Positions 26,179 through 35,302 of a stretch of DNA of 64,000 nt are shown here, piece after piece (the first letter of the stretch is position 1; each line of letters begins with the position of its first letter). The translations under genes were made by a program, and so were the position numbers. The DNA lies in the NCBI RefSeq assembly GCF_002154695.1, contig NZ_MTAV01000027.1:1-64000 (forward strand). The letters run 5' to 3'. The notes below the pieces were generated by a model. It saw only the letters and a list, made by a program, of their open reading frames with translations, had not been told where the DNA came from and did no database searches. The DNA is from Nostoc sp. T09. GTDB lineage: Bacteria; Cyanobacteriota; Cyanobacteriia; Cyanobacteriales; Nostocaceae.

Positions 26179-27489
26179 ATGACATCCCCTGAACATCAAA
26201 CTGATTTTGAAGAACGCCTTCCAGAGTCATCATTTGAGCCACCTCCAAAACAACGGCGGTGGCTTCGGTTATTGTTAGCTGCACTATTATTGCTTGGCGG
26301 TGCAGCTATAGTTTGGCGTTTGGTAACTCCTCAACATCAAGCAGCTGCACCAACTAATGCTCCTCCGGGAGTAAGAGTTAAGTTAGCGCCAGTACAAGCA
26401 GGCACAATTGAGGAGAGTTCCGATTTTATTGCTAACCTAGAATCCCGGCGCTCAGTTAAGTTACAACCGAGAATTCAAGGACAAGTAACGCAAATATTTG
26501 TGCGATCGGGAGATACCGTTGCTCAAGGAACGCCAATTGTTCAAGTAGACCCAAGACAGCAACAAGCAGCAGTTAGTGGATTAAATGCTGGGTCCCAAGC
26601 GGCCAGAGCACAACTACAAAATGCCATAGCTACCCTTAAATCTCTACAAGCCGATCGCTTATCTAATGTTGCTGATGTGCGATTGAACCAGCAAGATTAT
26701 GACAGGTATACTAGCCTCGCCGACCAAGGAGCAGTATCCCGACAGACTAGAGATCAATATGCCAATCGGCTAGCTACAGCCAAAGCTCAACTCAACGCCA
26801 TAGATTCCAAGATTCAAGCACAGCAAGCGAGCGTATCCCAAGCAGAAAAAGCTTTGCAGCAAGCTGAGGCAAATACTAAGCAACAAGTAGTCGAACTTCA
26901 GTACTACAAAATTGCTGCTCCTTTTCCGGGGACAGTTGGTGATATTCCCGTAAAAGTCGGTGATTTTGTGAATACTTCCACACAATTAGCTACCATCACT
27001 CAAAACCAACCTTTAGAAGTCAACATCTCTGTACCCCTTGAGCGGGGACCGCAATTGCGTAAAGGATTACCAATCGAAGTAATGGACGCCCAAGGACAAC
27101 CTTTGGGTAGAAGTCAAGTATTTTTCATTTCTCCAACCATCGGTAATGGTACTCAATCAATCCAAGTCAAGGCACTCTTGAATAACTCGCAACGTAAGTT
27201 GCGGGCAGATCAATTAGTGCGGGCTAGAGTGATTTGGAATCGGAAATCTGGAGTTTTAATTCCGACAACAGCAGTGTCTCGTGTAGCAGGGGAAACTTTT
27301 GTTTATGTAGCGCAAACAGAAAATAACCCACAAGGTAATTCCCAATTAGTAGCTCGGCAAAAGCGGGTGAAGTTAGGCAATATTCAAGGCAATAATTACC
27401 AGGTTATTGAAGGATTACAGCCAGAAGAAAAAATTATCGTCTCCGGGTTGCTGAATCTCAGAGACGGTGTTCCTGTCATTCCAGAGTAG
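26179..27489 (+). CDS. RND efflux periplasmic adaptor (membrane fusion protein)
   Basis: A 436-residue adaptor of the AcrA/MexA/HlyD kind, linking an RND pump to an outer membrane channel. An N-terminal membrane anchor (LLLAALLLLGGAAIVW) follows a charged start. The split lipoyl domain is visible (ANLESRRSVKLQPRIQGQVT and FPGTVGDIPVKVGDFVNTST), separated by a long coiled hairpin (ADVRLNQQDYDRYTSLADQG; DSKIQAQQASVSQAEKALQQ). The beta-barrel and membrane-proximal domains complete it. It is 102 bases upstream of the pump gene on the same strand. Confidence 0.93.
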   Translation: MTSPEHQTDFEERLPESSFEPPPKQRRWLRLLLAALLLLGGAAIVWRLVTPQHQAAAPTNAPPGVRVKLAPVQAGTIEESSDFIANLESRRSVKLQPRIQGQVTQIFVRSGDTVAQGTPIVQVDPRQQQAAVSGLNAGSQAARAQLQNAIATLKSLQADRLSNVADVRLNQQDYDRYTSLADQGAVSRQTRDQYANRLATAKAQLNAIDSKIQAQQASVSQAEKALQQAEANTKQQVVELQYYKIAAPFPGTVGDIPVKVGDFVNTSTQLATITQNQPLEVNISVPLERGPQLRKGLPIEVMDAQGQPLGRSQVFFISPTIGNGTQSIQVKALLNNSQRKLRADQLVRARVIWNRKSGVLIPTTAVSRVAGETFVYVAQTENNPQGNSQLVARQKRVKLGNIQGNNYQVIEGLQPEEKIIVSGLLNLRDGVPVIPE

Positions 27490-27591
27490 GAACTAGGGGC
27501 TAGAAGCAGGACAAGTCAGACAGGGGGAAATAACCAATGCTCCATGCCCCATTTCCAATACCCCATTTCCAATACTTGAGCAACGATTCCC

Positions 27592-30500
27592 ATGTTTGTT
27601 GACTTCTTTATCAGGCGACCTGTATTTACAAGTGTCTGCTCCATCATCATCCTTTTGGTAGGAGCAATTAGCATCCCAACACTGCCCACAGACCGCTATC
27701 CCGAAATCAGCCCGACGCAAATTAACGTTACTGCTAATTATGTGGGGGCGAGTGCTGAAGTTGTCGAAAACACCGTTACAACTGTTTTAGAGCGCCAAAT
27801 TAACGGGGTTGAGGGCATTAAATACATGACCTCAAACAGTAGTAACAACGGTACTAGTACGATTACAGTCACATTTGATGCAGCGCGCAACAAAGATATT
27901 GCGGCGGTAGATGTGCAAAATCGGGTTTCTGTTGCTCAACCGTTGTTACCAGACGCCGTGCAGCGAACTGGAGTCACTGTTAGCAAACAATCCAACAACA
28001 TCCTCTTAGCGATGGGGTTGTATGCCGAAAAACAGGCTTTTGACAACGTCTTTTTAAGCAACTACGCCGACCTATATCTAGTAGATGCCCTCAAAAGAAT
28101 TAAAGGTGTGAGTGAGGCGCGAATTTTTGGTGAACGCCGCTACGCTATGCGTTTGTGGCTCGATCCCAACCGTCTTGCTAGTCGTAACCTTACCGCCCAA
28201 GATGTAATTGATGCACTTAACGAACAAAACTTACAGGTGGGTGCTGGGCAAATTGGACAGCAGCCAACAGCTAAGGATCAAAATTACCAAATAGACTTGA
28301 CAGCAGTTAGTAGGCTGACAGATGTCTCAGAATTTGACAATGTAGTTCTCAAAACCGCTGCTGATGGCTCGCTGATCACACTCAAGGATGTGGGTCGGGC
28401 GGAACTAGGAGCAGAAAACTATAACTCGTTTCTGCGATTTAGAGGTAACGAAGGTGTCGGTATAGGGATATTTCCGACCCCCGGGAGTAACGCCTTGGAT
28501 GTTGCTAAGGCGGTGAAAGTAGAAATGGTGAAACTTGCACAAAGCTTTCCGCCAGGGATGAAATATCAAGTGGCTTTTGATACCACATCATTCGTGGAAG
28601 CTTCACTAGCAGAAGTTTTGAAGACGTTGGTGGAAGCGATCGCTCTTGTCGTCCTGGTAATTTTTATCTTCTTACAGGACTGGCGCACGACGTTGATTCC
28701 GGTGATTGTGATTCCCCTGGCGTTGGTCGGTACATTCGCCTTTATCAAGGCATTTGGGTTTTCGATCAACACCTTGACGATGTTTGGCATCACCTTAGCA
28801 ACAGGGTTAGTGGTTGATGACGCAATCATCGTCGTGGAGAATATCTCCCGCTTGATTGAAGAAGAGGGAATGTCACCGCGCCAAGCGGCTTCTGAATCAA
28901 TGCGCGAGTTGTTTGGGGCGGTACTGGCAACTTCTTTGGTATTGATGGCTGTATTTGTTCCCGTGGCATTCTTTCCTGGTTCCACAGGGCAGATTTATAA
29001 ACAGTTTGCGCTGACGATCGCCTTTTCGATTGCCATTTCTACCTTTTTGGCTCTGACCCTGACGCCTTCGCTCTCCGCCTTATTACTGCGTCCCGGACAA
29101 AAACCTCGTGGTTGGTTAGGCAAGATTTTCAATCAAGTAAATAGATTTATTGATTGGATGCGTAGAGGGTACGAGCGATCGCTTTTTCGTCTCAACCGCG
29201 TCGCTGCGATCGTTGTCTTATTATTTGTCCTGTCCTTGGGTTTGACAGCCTGGGTTTACACCCGCGTACCCACAGCATTTATTCCTGAAGAAGACCAAGG
29301 CTATTTCATCACCATTATCCAAGGGCCAGAAGGAGTTTCGCTCAACTACACCAGCAACGTTATGGCGAAGGTAGAAAAAGAAATCCTGAAATTGCCAGAG
29401 GTAGTTGGTACTTTCGCCATTGGTGGCTTTGGTTTTAGTGGTAACACTGCTAACAGTGGTGCAATTTTTACCACCCTCAAACCTTGGAATGAGCGCACTG
29501 GTGAGGAGCAATCCGCACAAGGCATTATGAATAAACTGCGGGGAGTGCTATCGGCAATCCCAGAAGCGAGAATTTTACCAGTTAACCCACCAGCGATTCA
29601 GGGTTTAGGTAGTTTTGGCGGTTTCCAATTTGAGCTACAAGACAGAGCTGGTAATAATGGCTTGGGTACAATGACGCAAGTTATGGGTCAGTTACTCCAA
29701 CGCGGTAATCAAACACCAGGATTGCAAGCTGTGTTTAGCACATTTAGTGCCAATACACCGCAGATGGTAATTGAAGTAGACCGCAGCAAAGCCAAAGCCC
29801 TGCAAGTTAAAGTCAACGATATCTTTAACACCTTACAGAGTTATTTGGGTTCACGGTATGTCAACGACTTTAATTTGTTACAGCGGACTTACCGAGTCTA
29901 TGTGCAAGCAGACGCACAGTTTCGTTCTAACCCTGAAGATATTGGTAAGTTGTACGTGCGCTCTGCCAATAATCAGATGATACCTCTGAGTAATTTGGTA
30001 AAAGTTACTCCCACGACTGGGGCGCAAACCATTACTCACTACAACTTGTTCCGCTCAATTGAAATCAACGGTGGTGCTGCTCCCGGGTTTAGTTCCGGAC
30101 AAGCAACCAAAGCAATGGAGCAATTGGCTAAAGAGGTTTTACCAGCCAGCATGGGTTACGAATGGTCGGGGATTACCGCCGAAGAACAACAATCTGGGGG
30201 TTTAGCACCTTTAATTTTTGGATTGGGACTTGTCTTCGTATTTTTGGTACTGGCTGCTCAATACGAGAACTATGTTGATCCACTGATTATTATGTTTGCC
30301 GTTCCCCTAGCTATCTTAGGGGCATTATCGGCTCAGTCACTACGGGGTCTAGCCAACGATGTATTTTGTCAAGTTGGTTTGGTAATGTTGATTGGTCTGG
30401 CTAGTAAAAACGCCATTTTGATTGTGGAATTTGCTAACCAACTCCGAGAACGCGGTGTTCCTCTGGTCAAAGCAGCAATCCAAGCATCTGAGGAGCGCTT

Positions 30501-30768
30501 GCGACCGATTCTGATGACATCCTTCGCTTTCATCCTCGGTCTTTTGCCCTTGGTAGAAGCCGAAGGTGCAGGTGCAGCCAGCAGACAATCTCTTGGTACA
30601 GCTGTTGCTGGTGGGATGATTGTTTCTACTTTATTGAGTCTGTTTGTCGTACCGATTTTGTATATCGTAGTCAGCAGAATCCGCGATCGCTTTCGCCCCC
30701 ACAAGCAGCAGCCGCTACTCCCAGAACCCAGCCAGGATGGCAAAGTTCCGCATTCAACCCATTTTTAA
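27592..30768 (+). CDS. RND efflux pump, HAE1/AcrB type
   Basis: A 1058-residue inner membrane pump that exports hydrophobic or amphiphilic compounds using the proton gradient. The start MFVDFFIRRPVFTSVCSIII, the fourth-helix proton relay pair in GLVVDDAIIVVENI, and the large periplasmic loops with PTDRYPEISPTQI are characteristic of the HAE1 family. Length and 12-helix organisation fit. It forms an operon with the adaptor just upstream; no outer membrane channel gene follows, so a shared TolC-like channel is needed. A terminator at 30831-30880 closes the unit. Confidence 0.94.
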   Translation: MFVDFFIRRPVFTSVCSIIILLVGAISIPTLPTDRYPEISPTQINVTANYVGASAEVVENTVTTVLERQINGVEGIKYMTSNSSNNGTSTITVTFDAARNKDIAAVDVQNRVSVAQPLLPDAVQRTGVTVSKQSNNILLAMGLYAEKQAFDNVFLSNYADLYLVDALKRIKGVSEARIFGERRYAMRLWLDPNRLASRNLTAQDVIDALNEQNLQVGAGQIGQQPTAKDQNYQIDLTAVSRLTDVSEFDNVVLKTAADGSLITLKDVGRAELGAENYNSFLRFRGNEGVGIGIFPTPGSNALDVAKAVKVEMVKLAQSFPPGMKYQVAFDTTSFVEASLAEVLKTLVEAIALVVLVIFIFLQDWRTTLIPVIVIPLALVGTFAFIKAFGFSINTLTMFGITLATGLVVDDAIIVVENISRLIEEEGMSPRQAASESMRELFGAVLATSLVLMAVFVPVAFFPGSTGQIYKQFALTIAFSIAISTFLALTLTPSLSALLLRPGQKPRGWLGKIFNQVNRFIDWMRRGYERSLFRLNRVAAIVVLLFVLSLGLTAWVYTRVPTAFIPEEDQGYFITIIQGPEGVSLNYTSNVMAKVEKEILKLPEVVGTFAIGGFGFSGNTANSGAIFTTLKPWNERTGEEQSAQGIMNKLRGVLSAIPEARILPVNPPAIQGLGSFGGFQFELQDRAGNNGLGTMTQVMGQLLQRGNQTPGLQAVFSTFSANTPQMVIEVDRSKAKALQVKVNDIFNTLQSYLGSRYVNDFNLLQRTYRVYVQADAQFRSNPEDIGKLYVRSANNQMIPLSNLVKVTPTTGAQTITHYNLFRSIEINGGAAPGFSSGQATKAMEQLAKEVLPASMGYEWSGITAEEQQSGGLAPLIFGLGLVFVFLVLAAQYENYVDPLIIMFAVPLAILGALSAQSLRGLANDVFCQVGLVMLIGLASKNAILIVEFANQLRERGVPLVKAAIQASEERLRPILMTSFAFILGLLPLVEAEGAGAASRQSLGTAVAGGMIVSTLLSLFVVPILYIVVSRIRDRFRPHKQQPLLPEPSQDGKVPHSTHF

Positions 30769-30830
30769 GCTTGGTAAAAAGGCAGAGGGTAGAAGGGAAG
30801 ATAAAAGTTTTTTGGTTCTCTTTCTGCTTT

Positions 30831-30880
30831 GCCCAAAATAGATTCAAGCCCGCCTGTTTTGGGCAGAATCTTTTTATTTT
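30831..30880 (+). terminator. Rho-independent terminator after the RND pump gene
   Basis: GCCCAAAA (30831-30838) pairs perfectly with TTTTGGGC (30857-30864), followed by AGAATCTTTTTATTTT. It lies about 60 bases after the pump stop codon. Confidence 0.7.
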
Positions 30881-31163
30881 GGCAAGGGTGAAACTGAGTG
30901 AAATTGCAGTCTACCCTTCTATTGCTTCTGCCCTCTGCCTTTGTTTGTAAGATCAGCACTAATAAATTAAAACTAGAATTTGCCGACTGCAAAACTTTTC
31001 AGTTTTATAATTGTCCTGGTGCAGCTAACAAAACGGGTAAATTACTGTAGCATAAAAAACGTTGTATAAAACGTTTCTGAATCATTAGAGTATCTTCTCA
31101 TTTACCCGGTTTTAAAGTCTGTATTTTCCAAGCAAAATATCACGTTACAAGTATCCAATAATT
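30881..31163. other. Spacer upstream of rubrerythrin
   Basis: The spacer between the efflux terminator and rubrerythrin is AT-rich and should hold the rubrerythrin promoter. No RNA gene, repeat or recognised operator was seen. Confidence 0.3.
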
Positions 31164-31877
31164 ATGGATTTGTCTAACTTTACTACACTCCAAAACTTAG
31201 AAGCTGCCTTCGGTGGTGAATCGATGGCGAATCGGAAGTATCTTTTCTTTGCTGAAGTGGCGCGTAAACTTGGGTTTACAGATTTGGCGAAACTTTTTAA
31301 AGAAACAGCAGAACAAGAAACAGAACATGCTTTTGCACATTTTGTTTTGCTACACCCAGAATTAGCTATCAATGATCCATCAGCTTTAACTGATGAACAA
31401 AAGCGGGAAATTGTATCTCGTTGTTTATCATTGGCCATTGAAGGCGAAACTTATGAATACACTACAATGTATCCAGAATTTGCCTCTGCTGCCCAACGCG
31501 ATCGCGATAATTCTGCTGCGGAAGAATTCCTTAAGCAAGCTAAAGAATCTACCGATCATGCCAATACATTTCGAGAAGCAGCACATCGTTTTGGCTTGCT
31601 AAAATTTATCGAAAATTACCACGCCGATCGCTACGCTGAAGCTTTAGAAGTCCTGAACGGTGGACAAGCAGCAACTAGAGTTGCAGGTGATGATCCTAAA
31701 ACTCGTAAATGGATTTGCAGACAATGCAGTATGATTTACGATCCCGTTGCTGGCGATCCTGATTCTGGTATTGCACCTGGAACACCATTTGAAGAAATTC
31801 CTGATGACTGGAAGTGTCCAATCTGCGGTGCTAGCAAAAAGACTTTTAAACCACTTGAGGAAAAAGTCGCTGCCTAA
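31164..31877 (+). CDS. Rubrerythrin
   Basis: A 237-residue non-heme iron protein that reduces hydrogen peroxide. The N-terminal ferritin-like domain has diiron ligands in [18 protein letters not shown] and [14 protein letters not shown], with a second set near [14 protein letters not shown] and [14 protein letters not shown]. The C-terminus (residues 180-230) is a rubredoxin domain with two Cys-x-x-Cys knuckles ([12 protein letters not shown] and WKCPICGAS) holding one iron. The domain order is that of classical rubrerythrin. It probably draws electrons from ferredoxin or NAD(P)H-linked partners encoded elsewhere. A terminator lies at 31969-32013. Confidence 0.93.
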   Translation: MDLSNFTTLQNLEAAFGGESMANRKYLFFAEVARKLGFTDLAKLFKETAEQETEHAFAHFVLLHPELAINDPSALTDEQKREIVSRCLSLAIEGETYEYTTMYPEFASAAQRDRDNSAAEEFLKQAKESTDHANTFREAAHRFGLLKFIENYHADRYAEALEVLNGGQAATRVAGDDPKTRKWICRQCSMIYDPVAGDPDSGIAPGTPFEEIPDDWKCPICGASKKTFKPLEEKVAA

Positions 31878-31968
31878 GATTGTAATGTGGCGGTTCTCGT
31901 GAGGATGAATGGTGTCTAATTAAGCTCAAACTCATAGCGCAGAAACTTTTTACTCAACACGTCATTTG

Positions 31969-32013
31969 CTACCCTGGGAGAAGTTTTCTTCTCACAGGTG
32001 TAGGTTTTTATTT
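31969..32013 (+). terminator. Rho-independent terminator after rubrerythrin
   Basis: CTACCCTGGGAGAAG and CTTCTCACAGGTGTAG pair with one bulge and one mismatch around TTTT, followed by GTTTTTATTTATT. It lies about 90 bases after the rubrerythrin stop codon. Confidence 0.7.
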
Positions 32014-32241
32014 ATTAGCATTTCATTAGTAAAAAATAAACCTATATATATTGGCTAGTAAATCCAAGAGCTGTTTGCCCGATCAAGTAAACAGCTTAAT
32101 ATCAAGCTGGTTATGATTCACATCCAAGAAGTAGACACAAAAAAAGTTCTAATAAATCTCAGTTTTTATACGGATGAGCAATGTTTTTGTAAGTATATCT
32201 GGGATGAAGCGACATGAAATACTAATCTACGAGGTGGCGTC
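32014..32241. other. AT-rich spacer upstream of a small gene
   Basis: Nothing recognisable beyond a good ribosome binding site (GAGGTGGCGTC) just before the ATG at 32242. Confidence 0.3.
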
Positions 32242-32499
32242 ATGAAATTTGTTTCTTGGAATACTCTTGCCAGAACTGCTTTAAATGGTTTTTATGCACA
32301 TGGAAGAGGTGCTGTGTACTTCTCTAAAGATGGCAATGTACATTATTGCTGGGAAGGTCAGATATCTTTAGCTGTTTTGTTTTATGATCCAGAAACTGAG
32401 TTTGTACTGGTAAAAGAGTGGGTTAACCCTGACACTCAAACCACTCATTTTGCTACTGCCATTATGCCTTTAGGGTCAAATGTTGTTTTACAGTTTTAA
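32242..32499 (+). CDS. Small hypothetical protein, 85 residues
   Basis: An 85-residue soluble protein of unknown family. GAGGTGGC stands upstream of the ATG and supports translation. The sequence is rich in aromatic residues and probably beta-stranded (GAVYFSKDGNVHYCWEG, ISLAVLFYDPETEFVLVKEW). No signal peptide or membrane segment is visible and there is one Cys. A TnpB relic follows, so this gene may be a passenger or chance neighbour of a lost insertion element. Confidence 0.6.
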   Translation: MKFVSWNTLARTALNGFYAHGRGAVYFSKDGNVHYCWEGQISLAVLFYDPETEFVLVKEWVNPDTQTTHFATAIMPLGSNVVLQF

Positions 32500-32530
32500 C
32501 ATAAATAGAGCTTACTCTTTCTGGGTGTGA

Positions 32531-32730
32531 CATCAAGCAAAGCCACCAGGAGAAGTTTTAGAAATTGATGTGGGACTAAAAAGTGTCGTTGCTACCTTCA
32601 ATAGTCTTTGTGTAAAGCGTTCAAGGTTTTGTAGATACTGAACCTCAGCTTAAATGATCGCAACAGTGTGTTTCCCTAAAACAAAAAGGCTCGAATAATT
32701 ATCACAAAGTACAACGACAACCCTTGTAAA
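32531..32730 (+). pseudogene. TnpB (IS200/IS605 OrfB) remnant
   Basis: The plus strand from 32531 reads AKPPGEVLEIDVGLKSVVAT and FNSLCVKRSRF. After a frameshift near 32627 it gives FVDTEPQLK, a stop, then SLKQKGSNNYHKVQRQPL. This is the start of the RuvC-like nuclease region of TnpB (the IDVGLK segment carries the first catalytic Asp) followed by the basic KQKGS helix. The rest of the protein, including the zinc ribbon, is gone. Confidence 0.75.
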
Positions 32731-32738
32731 GTAAAAAT

Positions 32739-32764
32739 CCCACGCCTATAAGTAAAGGTGTGGG
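32739..32764. repeat. Stem-loop beside the TnpB relic
   Basis: CCCACGCC (32739-32746) pairs with GGTGTGGG (32757-32764) with a G-T wobble allowed and a ten-base loop, flanked by A-rich sequence. IS200/IS605 elements end in subterminal hairpins recognised by TnpA, so this may be the remnant right end. It could also act as a weak terminator. Confidence 0.5.
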
Positions 32765-32817
32765 AAAGTCAAAGTAATTTGTAATTGATAGTTCATATCA
32801 TGTCCGGTTGAACAGTT

Positions 32818-32884
32818 GTCATTGCGACCGGAGGGAAGCAATCGCAAAGGTGTTGGGATTGCTTCGTTGCACTCGTGGCGGACA
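32818..32884. repeat. REP-like palindromic repeat, copy 1
   Basis: The segment begins GTCATTGCGACCGG and contains GAAGCAATC (32835-32843) facing GATTGCTTC (32857-32865). A related copy with the same words lies at 44672-44746. Such GTCATTGCGA and GGATTGCTTC repeats are dispersed in many cyanobacteria. In both places GACATGATATCAT-like or GATATGATATCAT-like words stand nearby. Confidence 0.7.
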
Positions 32885-33043
32885 TATCGCAACTAATTTA
32901 GCGGATATGATATCATCATTCGTAATTACAATTAATGCTTGCTCTGAACCTGCCGCTAATTGACGACCACTAAATTTTAAATTTAGCGATTGCTTTGTCT
33001 CTCTTAATTACGAATTACGAATTAGTAATTATCTTCTCATTCC
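32885..33043. other. Spacer downstream of the BchE-like gene
   Basis: AT-rich spacer with short inverted words such as CTAAATTTTAAATTTAG near 32971 that echo the region at 44836-44858. No gene is seen. The stem could serve as a 3' end for the minus-strand tetrapyrrole cluster, but it has only a short T-run. Confidence 0.35.
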
Positions 33044-34657
33044 TTATATTTTCATGCTCGGCACATCCTGATCGTCACCTTGATATTCCGGAAGATCGTT
33101 GGGTGCGCCGCAAGCGGAAATATTGCCAGTAAAATTCACATCTGCTGTCAATTCTGGATGCTGTTCTTTACGTTGGGCGATTTGTTCGGGAGTGAGAATT
33201 TTGGACTCGTCAAAACCTAACTCAATTTCTGTATGCAGTCCTTTGTATTTCACCCGTTTGAGATTATAAAAGCGTTTATTGAGGGTAGTTTGGGCAAAAG
33301 CCTTCAAGCAACCTAAAAGATATTTCCGCTTAAAGGGATCTTTGACAAACCAATACTCAATCGTTTTGCGTAGATAAAAACGGGCGTAGTTCCGCAGCAC
33401 TCCTTTAAGAACATCCTCCCGTTCCATTGCGTTCGGCTTCATGATCGGGGTGACAAAGTTATATTGCGAATAATCCCGCACCTCGACGCGATCGCCTAAT
33501 TCTTGAAATAATTCCGAAAATGGCCAAGGGGTAAACATATTCCAGTTCACCATGTCTGCTTTCCAGTCCAGTGCCATTTTATAGGTTTGTTCAATTGTTT
33601 CTGGGGTTTCGTTCTCTAAACCCATGATGAATTGAGCTTCGGCAACGATACCATTTTGCTTTAACAGTTGGATCGCCCGCTTATTTTGTTCAATTGTCGT
33701 TTCTTTGCGGAACAAATTTAACTTTAACTGGGCGGCGGCTTCTGTACCTAAAGAAACATGAACTAGTCCGGCTTTGCGGTAAAGGGGTAATTCTTGCTCA
33801 TCTCGCAAAATATCTGTGACGCGTGTATTAATTCCCCAATGTACGCCCAAATTACGTTCGATTAATTCGTTACACAACGCAATAAATTTGGGCTTGTTGA
33901 TTGTCGGTTCTTCGTCAGCAAGAATGAAAAAGCCAACTTTATGTTTTTTCACCAAAATTTCAATCTCATCGACAAAGCGCTTGGGAGAACCGGAACGGTA
34001 TTTACGCCAGAACTTCCACTGGGAGCAAAAACGACAGGTAAATGGACATCCTCTAGCATAGTTGGGGACAGCTACCCGCACGTTGAGAGGGGTGTAGATA
34101 TATTTGCTCCAGTCTAAGAGATCCCAATCTGGGGTGAGGGTATCCAGATCAGCAATTGGGGGATGGGCTGGTGTAGCAAGCACTTGACCATCTTCGAGAA
34201 AGGCGATACCTAAAATATTACGGCGATCGCTTCCATCTGTACCATTGGCGATCGCGTTTAGTAAATTAACTGTAATCTCTTCTCCTTCGCCGCGGATAAT
34301 GTAATCTACCCAAGGTGCTTCATTCAGCACTTCATTGTACATATAGGTAGGATGAACCCCGCCCATAATTGTCTTTGCTTGCGGGCAAACTTCTTTAACA
34401 ATTTTCAGAGTTATCTGCGATTGGTAAATCATCGGCGTAATCGCCGTTGCTAATACAACATCCGGCTGATACTTAGCGATCATCTCCGCTAAAACATCAT
34501 TAGGAATATAGTCTGTCATCGCATCAACAAAGCGGATATTGGTAAAACCAGCCTGCTTTAAAGCTCCACCAACATAAGGAACCCAACTTGGTGGCCAATT
34601 CCCAGCAATTTCCGCACCCCCAGAATGATAGTTGGGTTGAATCATCATGATACGCAT
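33044..34657 (-). CDS. BchE-type B12-binding radical SAM protein (anaerobic Mg-protoporphyrin ester cyclase-like)
   Basis: A 537-residue protein with an N-terminal cobalamin-binding domain (residues 1-140, IQPNYHSGGAEIAGNWPPSW, TIMGGVHPTY) and a radical SAM core with Cys204, Cys208 and Cys211 (GCPFTCRFCSQWKFWRK). It resembles BchE, which forms the isocyclic ring of chlorophyll precursors without oxygen. The length fits BchE, and PWPFSELFQELGDRVEVRDY is also family-like. It ends a minus-strand group behind heme oxygenase and a truncated hemN, the low-oxygen tetrapyrrole setting. AGGAAG before the ATG supports the start. BchE activity in cyanobacteria is poorly established and other B12 radical SAM reactions remain possible. 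Confidence 0.85.
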   Translation of the reverse strand: MRIMMIQPNYHSGGAEIAGNWPPSWVPYVGGALKQAGFTNIRFVDAMTDYIPNDVLAEMIAKYQPDVVLATAITPMIYQSQITLKIVKEVCPQAKTIMGGVHPTYMYNEVLNEAPWVDYIIRGEGEEITVNLLNAIANGTDGSDRRNILGIAFLEDGQVLATPAHPPIADLDTLTPDWDLLDWSKYIYTPLNVRVAVPNYARGCPFTCRFCSQWKFWRKYRSGSPKRFVDEIEILVKKHKVGFFILADEEPTINKPKFIALCNELIERNLGVHWGINTRVTDILRDEQELPLYRKAGLVHVSLGTEAAAQLKLNLFRKETTIEQNKRAIQLLKQNGIVAEAQFIMGLENETPETIEQTYKMALDWKADMVNWNMFTPWPFSELFQELGDRVEVRDYSQYNFVTPIMKPNAMEREDVLKGVLRNYARFYLRKTIEYWFVKDPFKRKYLLGCLKAFAQTTLNKRFYNLKRVKYKGLHTEIELGFDESKILTPEQIAQRKEQHPELTADVNFTGNISACGAPNDLPEYQGDDQDVPSMKI

Positions 34658-34692
34658 AATTTTCTTCCTGCTGCTTGAAAGATGATTAGCAA

Positions 34693-35157
34693 TTAAATTG
34701 CTTTAGAAAAAGCTGCATTTTTTCGCTTTCTAGTATGAGCATCGAAGATGGATGCAATATTACGGATGAGTAATCTGCCACTCGGTGTTACCTCAATACC
34801 ATTGGGTATTATCCGAATTAGTCCATCAGCTTCTAGCAATTTCAACTCAGATAATTCTCTGGCAAAATATTCATTAAAATCCGTATCAAAAGCTATATGA
34901 TATTTTTCTTCTATATCATTAATTGAAAGTTTGAACTGACACATCAATTCCATAATCACAGCGCGGCGGAGAATATCATCTCGATTCAGACTTACTCCTT
35001 TTTCAATCGGCATGATGCCTGTATCAATTGCTTGGTAGTAACTTTTGAGATGCTTAATATTTTGAACGTAAACGTCATGCAGCATACTAATGGAAGTAAT
35101 CCCAAAGCCAATAAAAATTACGCCTGCTGAGTACACATCGTAGGCATCGCCCATCAA
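34693..35157 (-). pseudogene. hemN: Truncated oxygen-independent coproporphyrinogen III oxidase (HemN C-terminus)
   Basis: This 154-residue frame matches only the last third of HemN: GFGITSISMLHDVYVQNIKH, then LNRDDILRRAVIMELMCQF, EYFARELSEL and SGRLLIRNIASIFDAH. Full HemN is about 460 residues; the radical SAM core with its Cys motif is missing. The upstream 145 bases hold no sign of it, so a deletion removed the 5' two thirds. It lies 35 bases before the BchE-like gene and 145 bases after heme oxygenase, where functional hemN sits in other cyanobacterial low-oxygen clusters. The fragment could not catalyse the decarboxylation; a full hemN elsewhere would be needed. Confidence 0.8.
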
Positions 35158-35302
35158 AGTCTCAGATGATGGACATTTGAAGTACTGAGTGACTTACTCT
35201 TTCATCAGTGCAGGTATCCAATTTGTAGAGAGAAGATACCTACACTCAAAAAAAACGCCAAAATCAAGAGTTTCCCTAAATTTTACTTTTGAAGTTTGAT
35301 GC

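Noticed and set aside
28566-28985. 139-codon frame antisense to the RND pump
   Set aside because: Shadow of the pump coding sequence with low-complexity composition.
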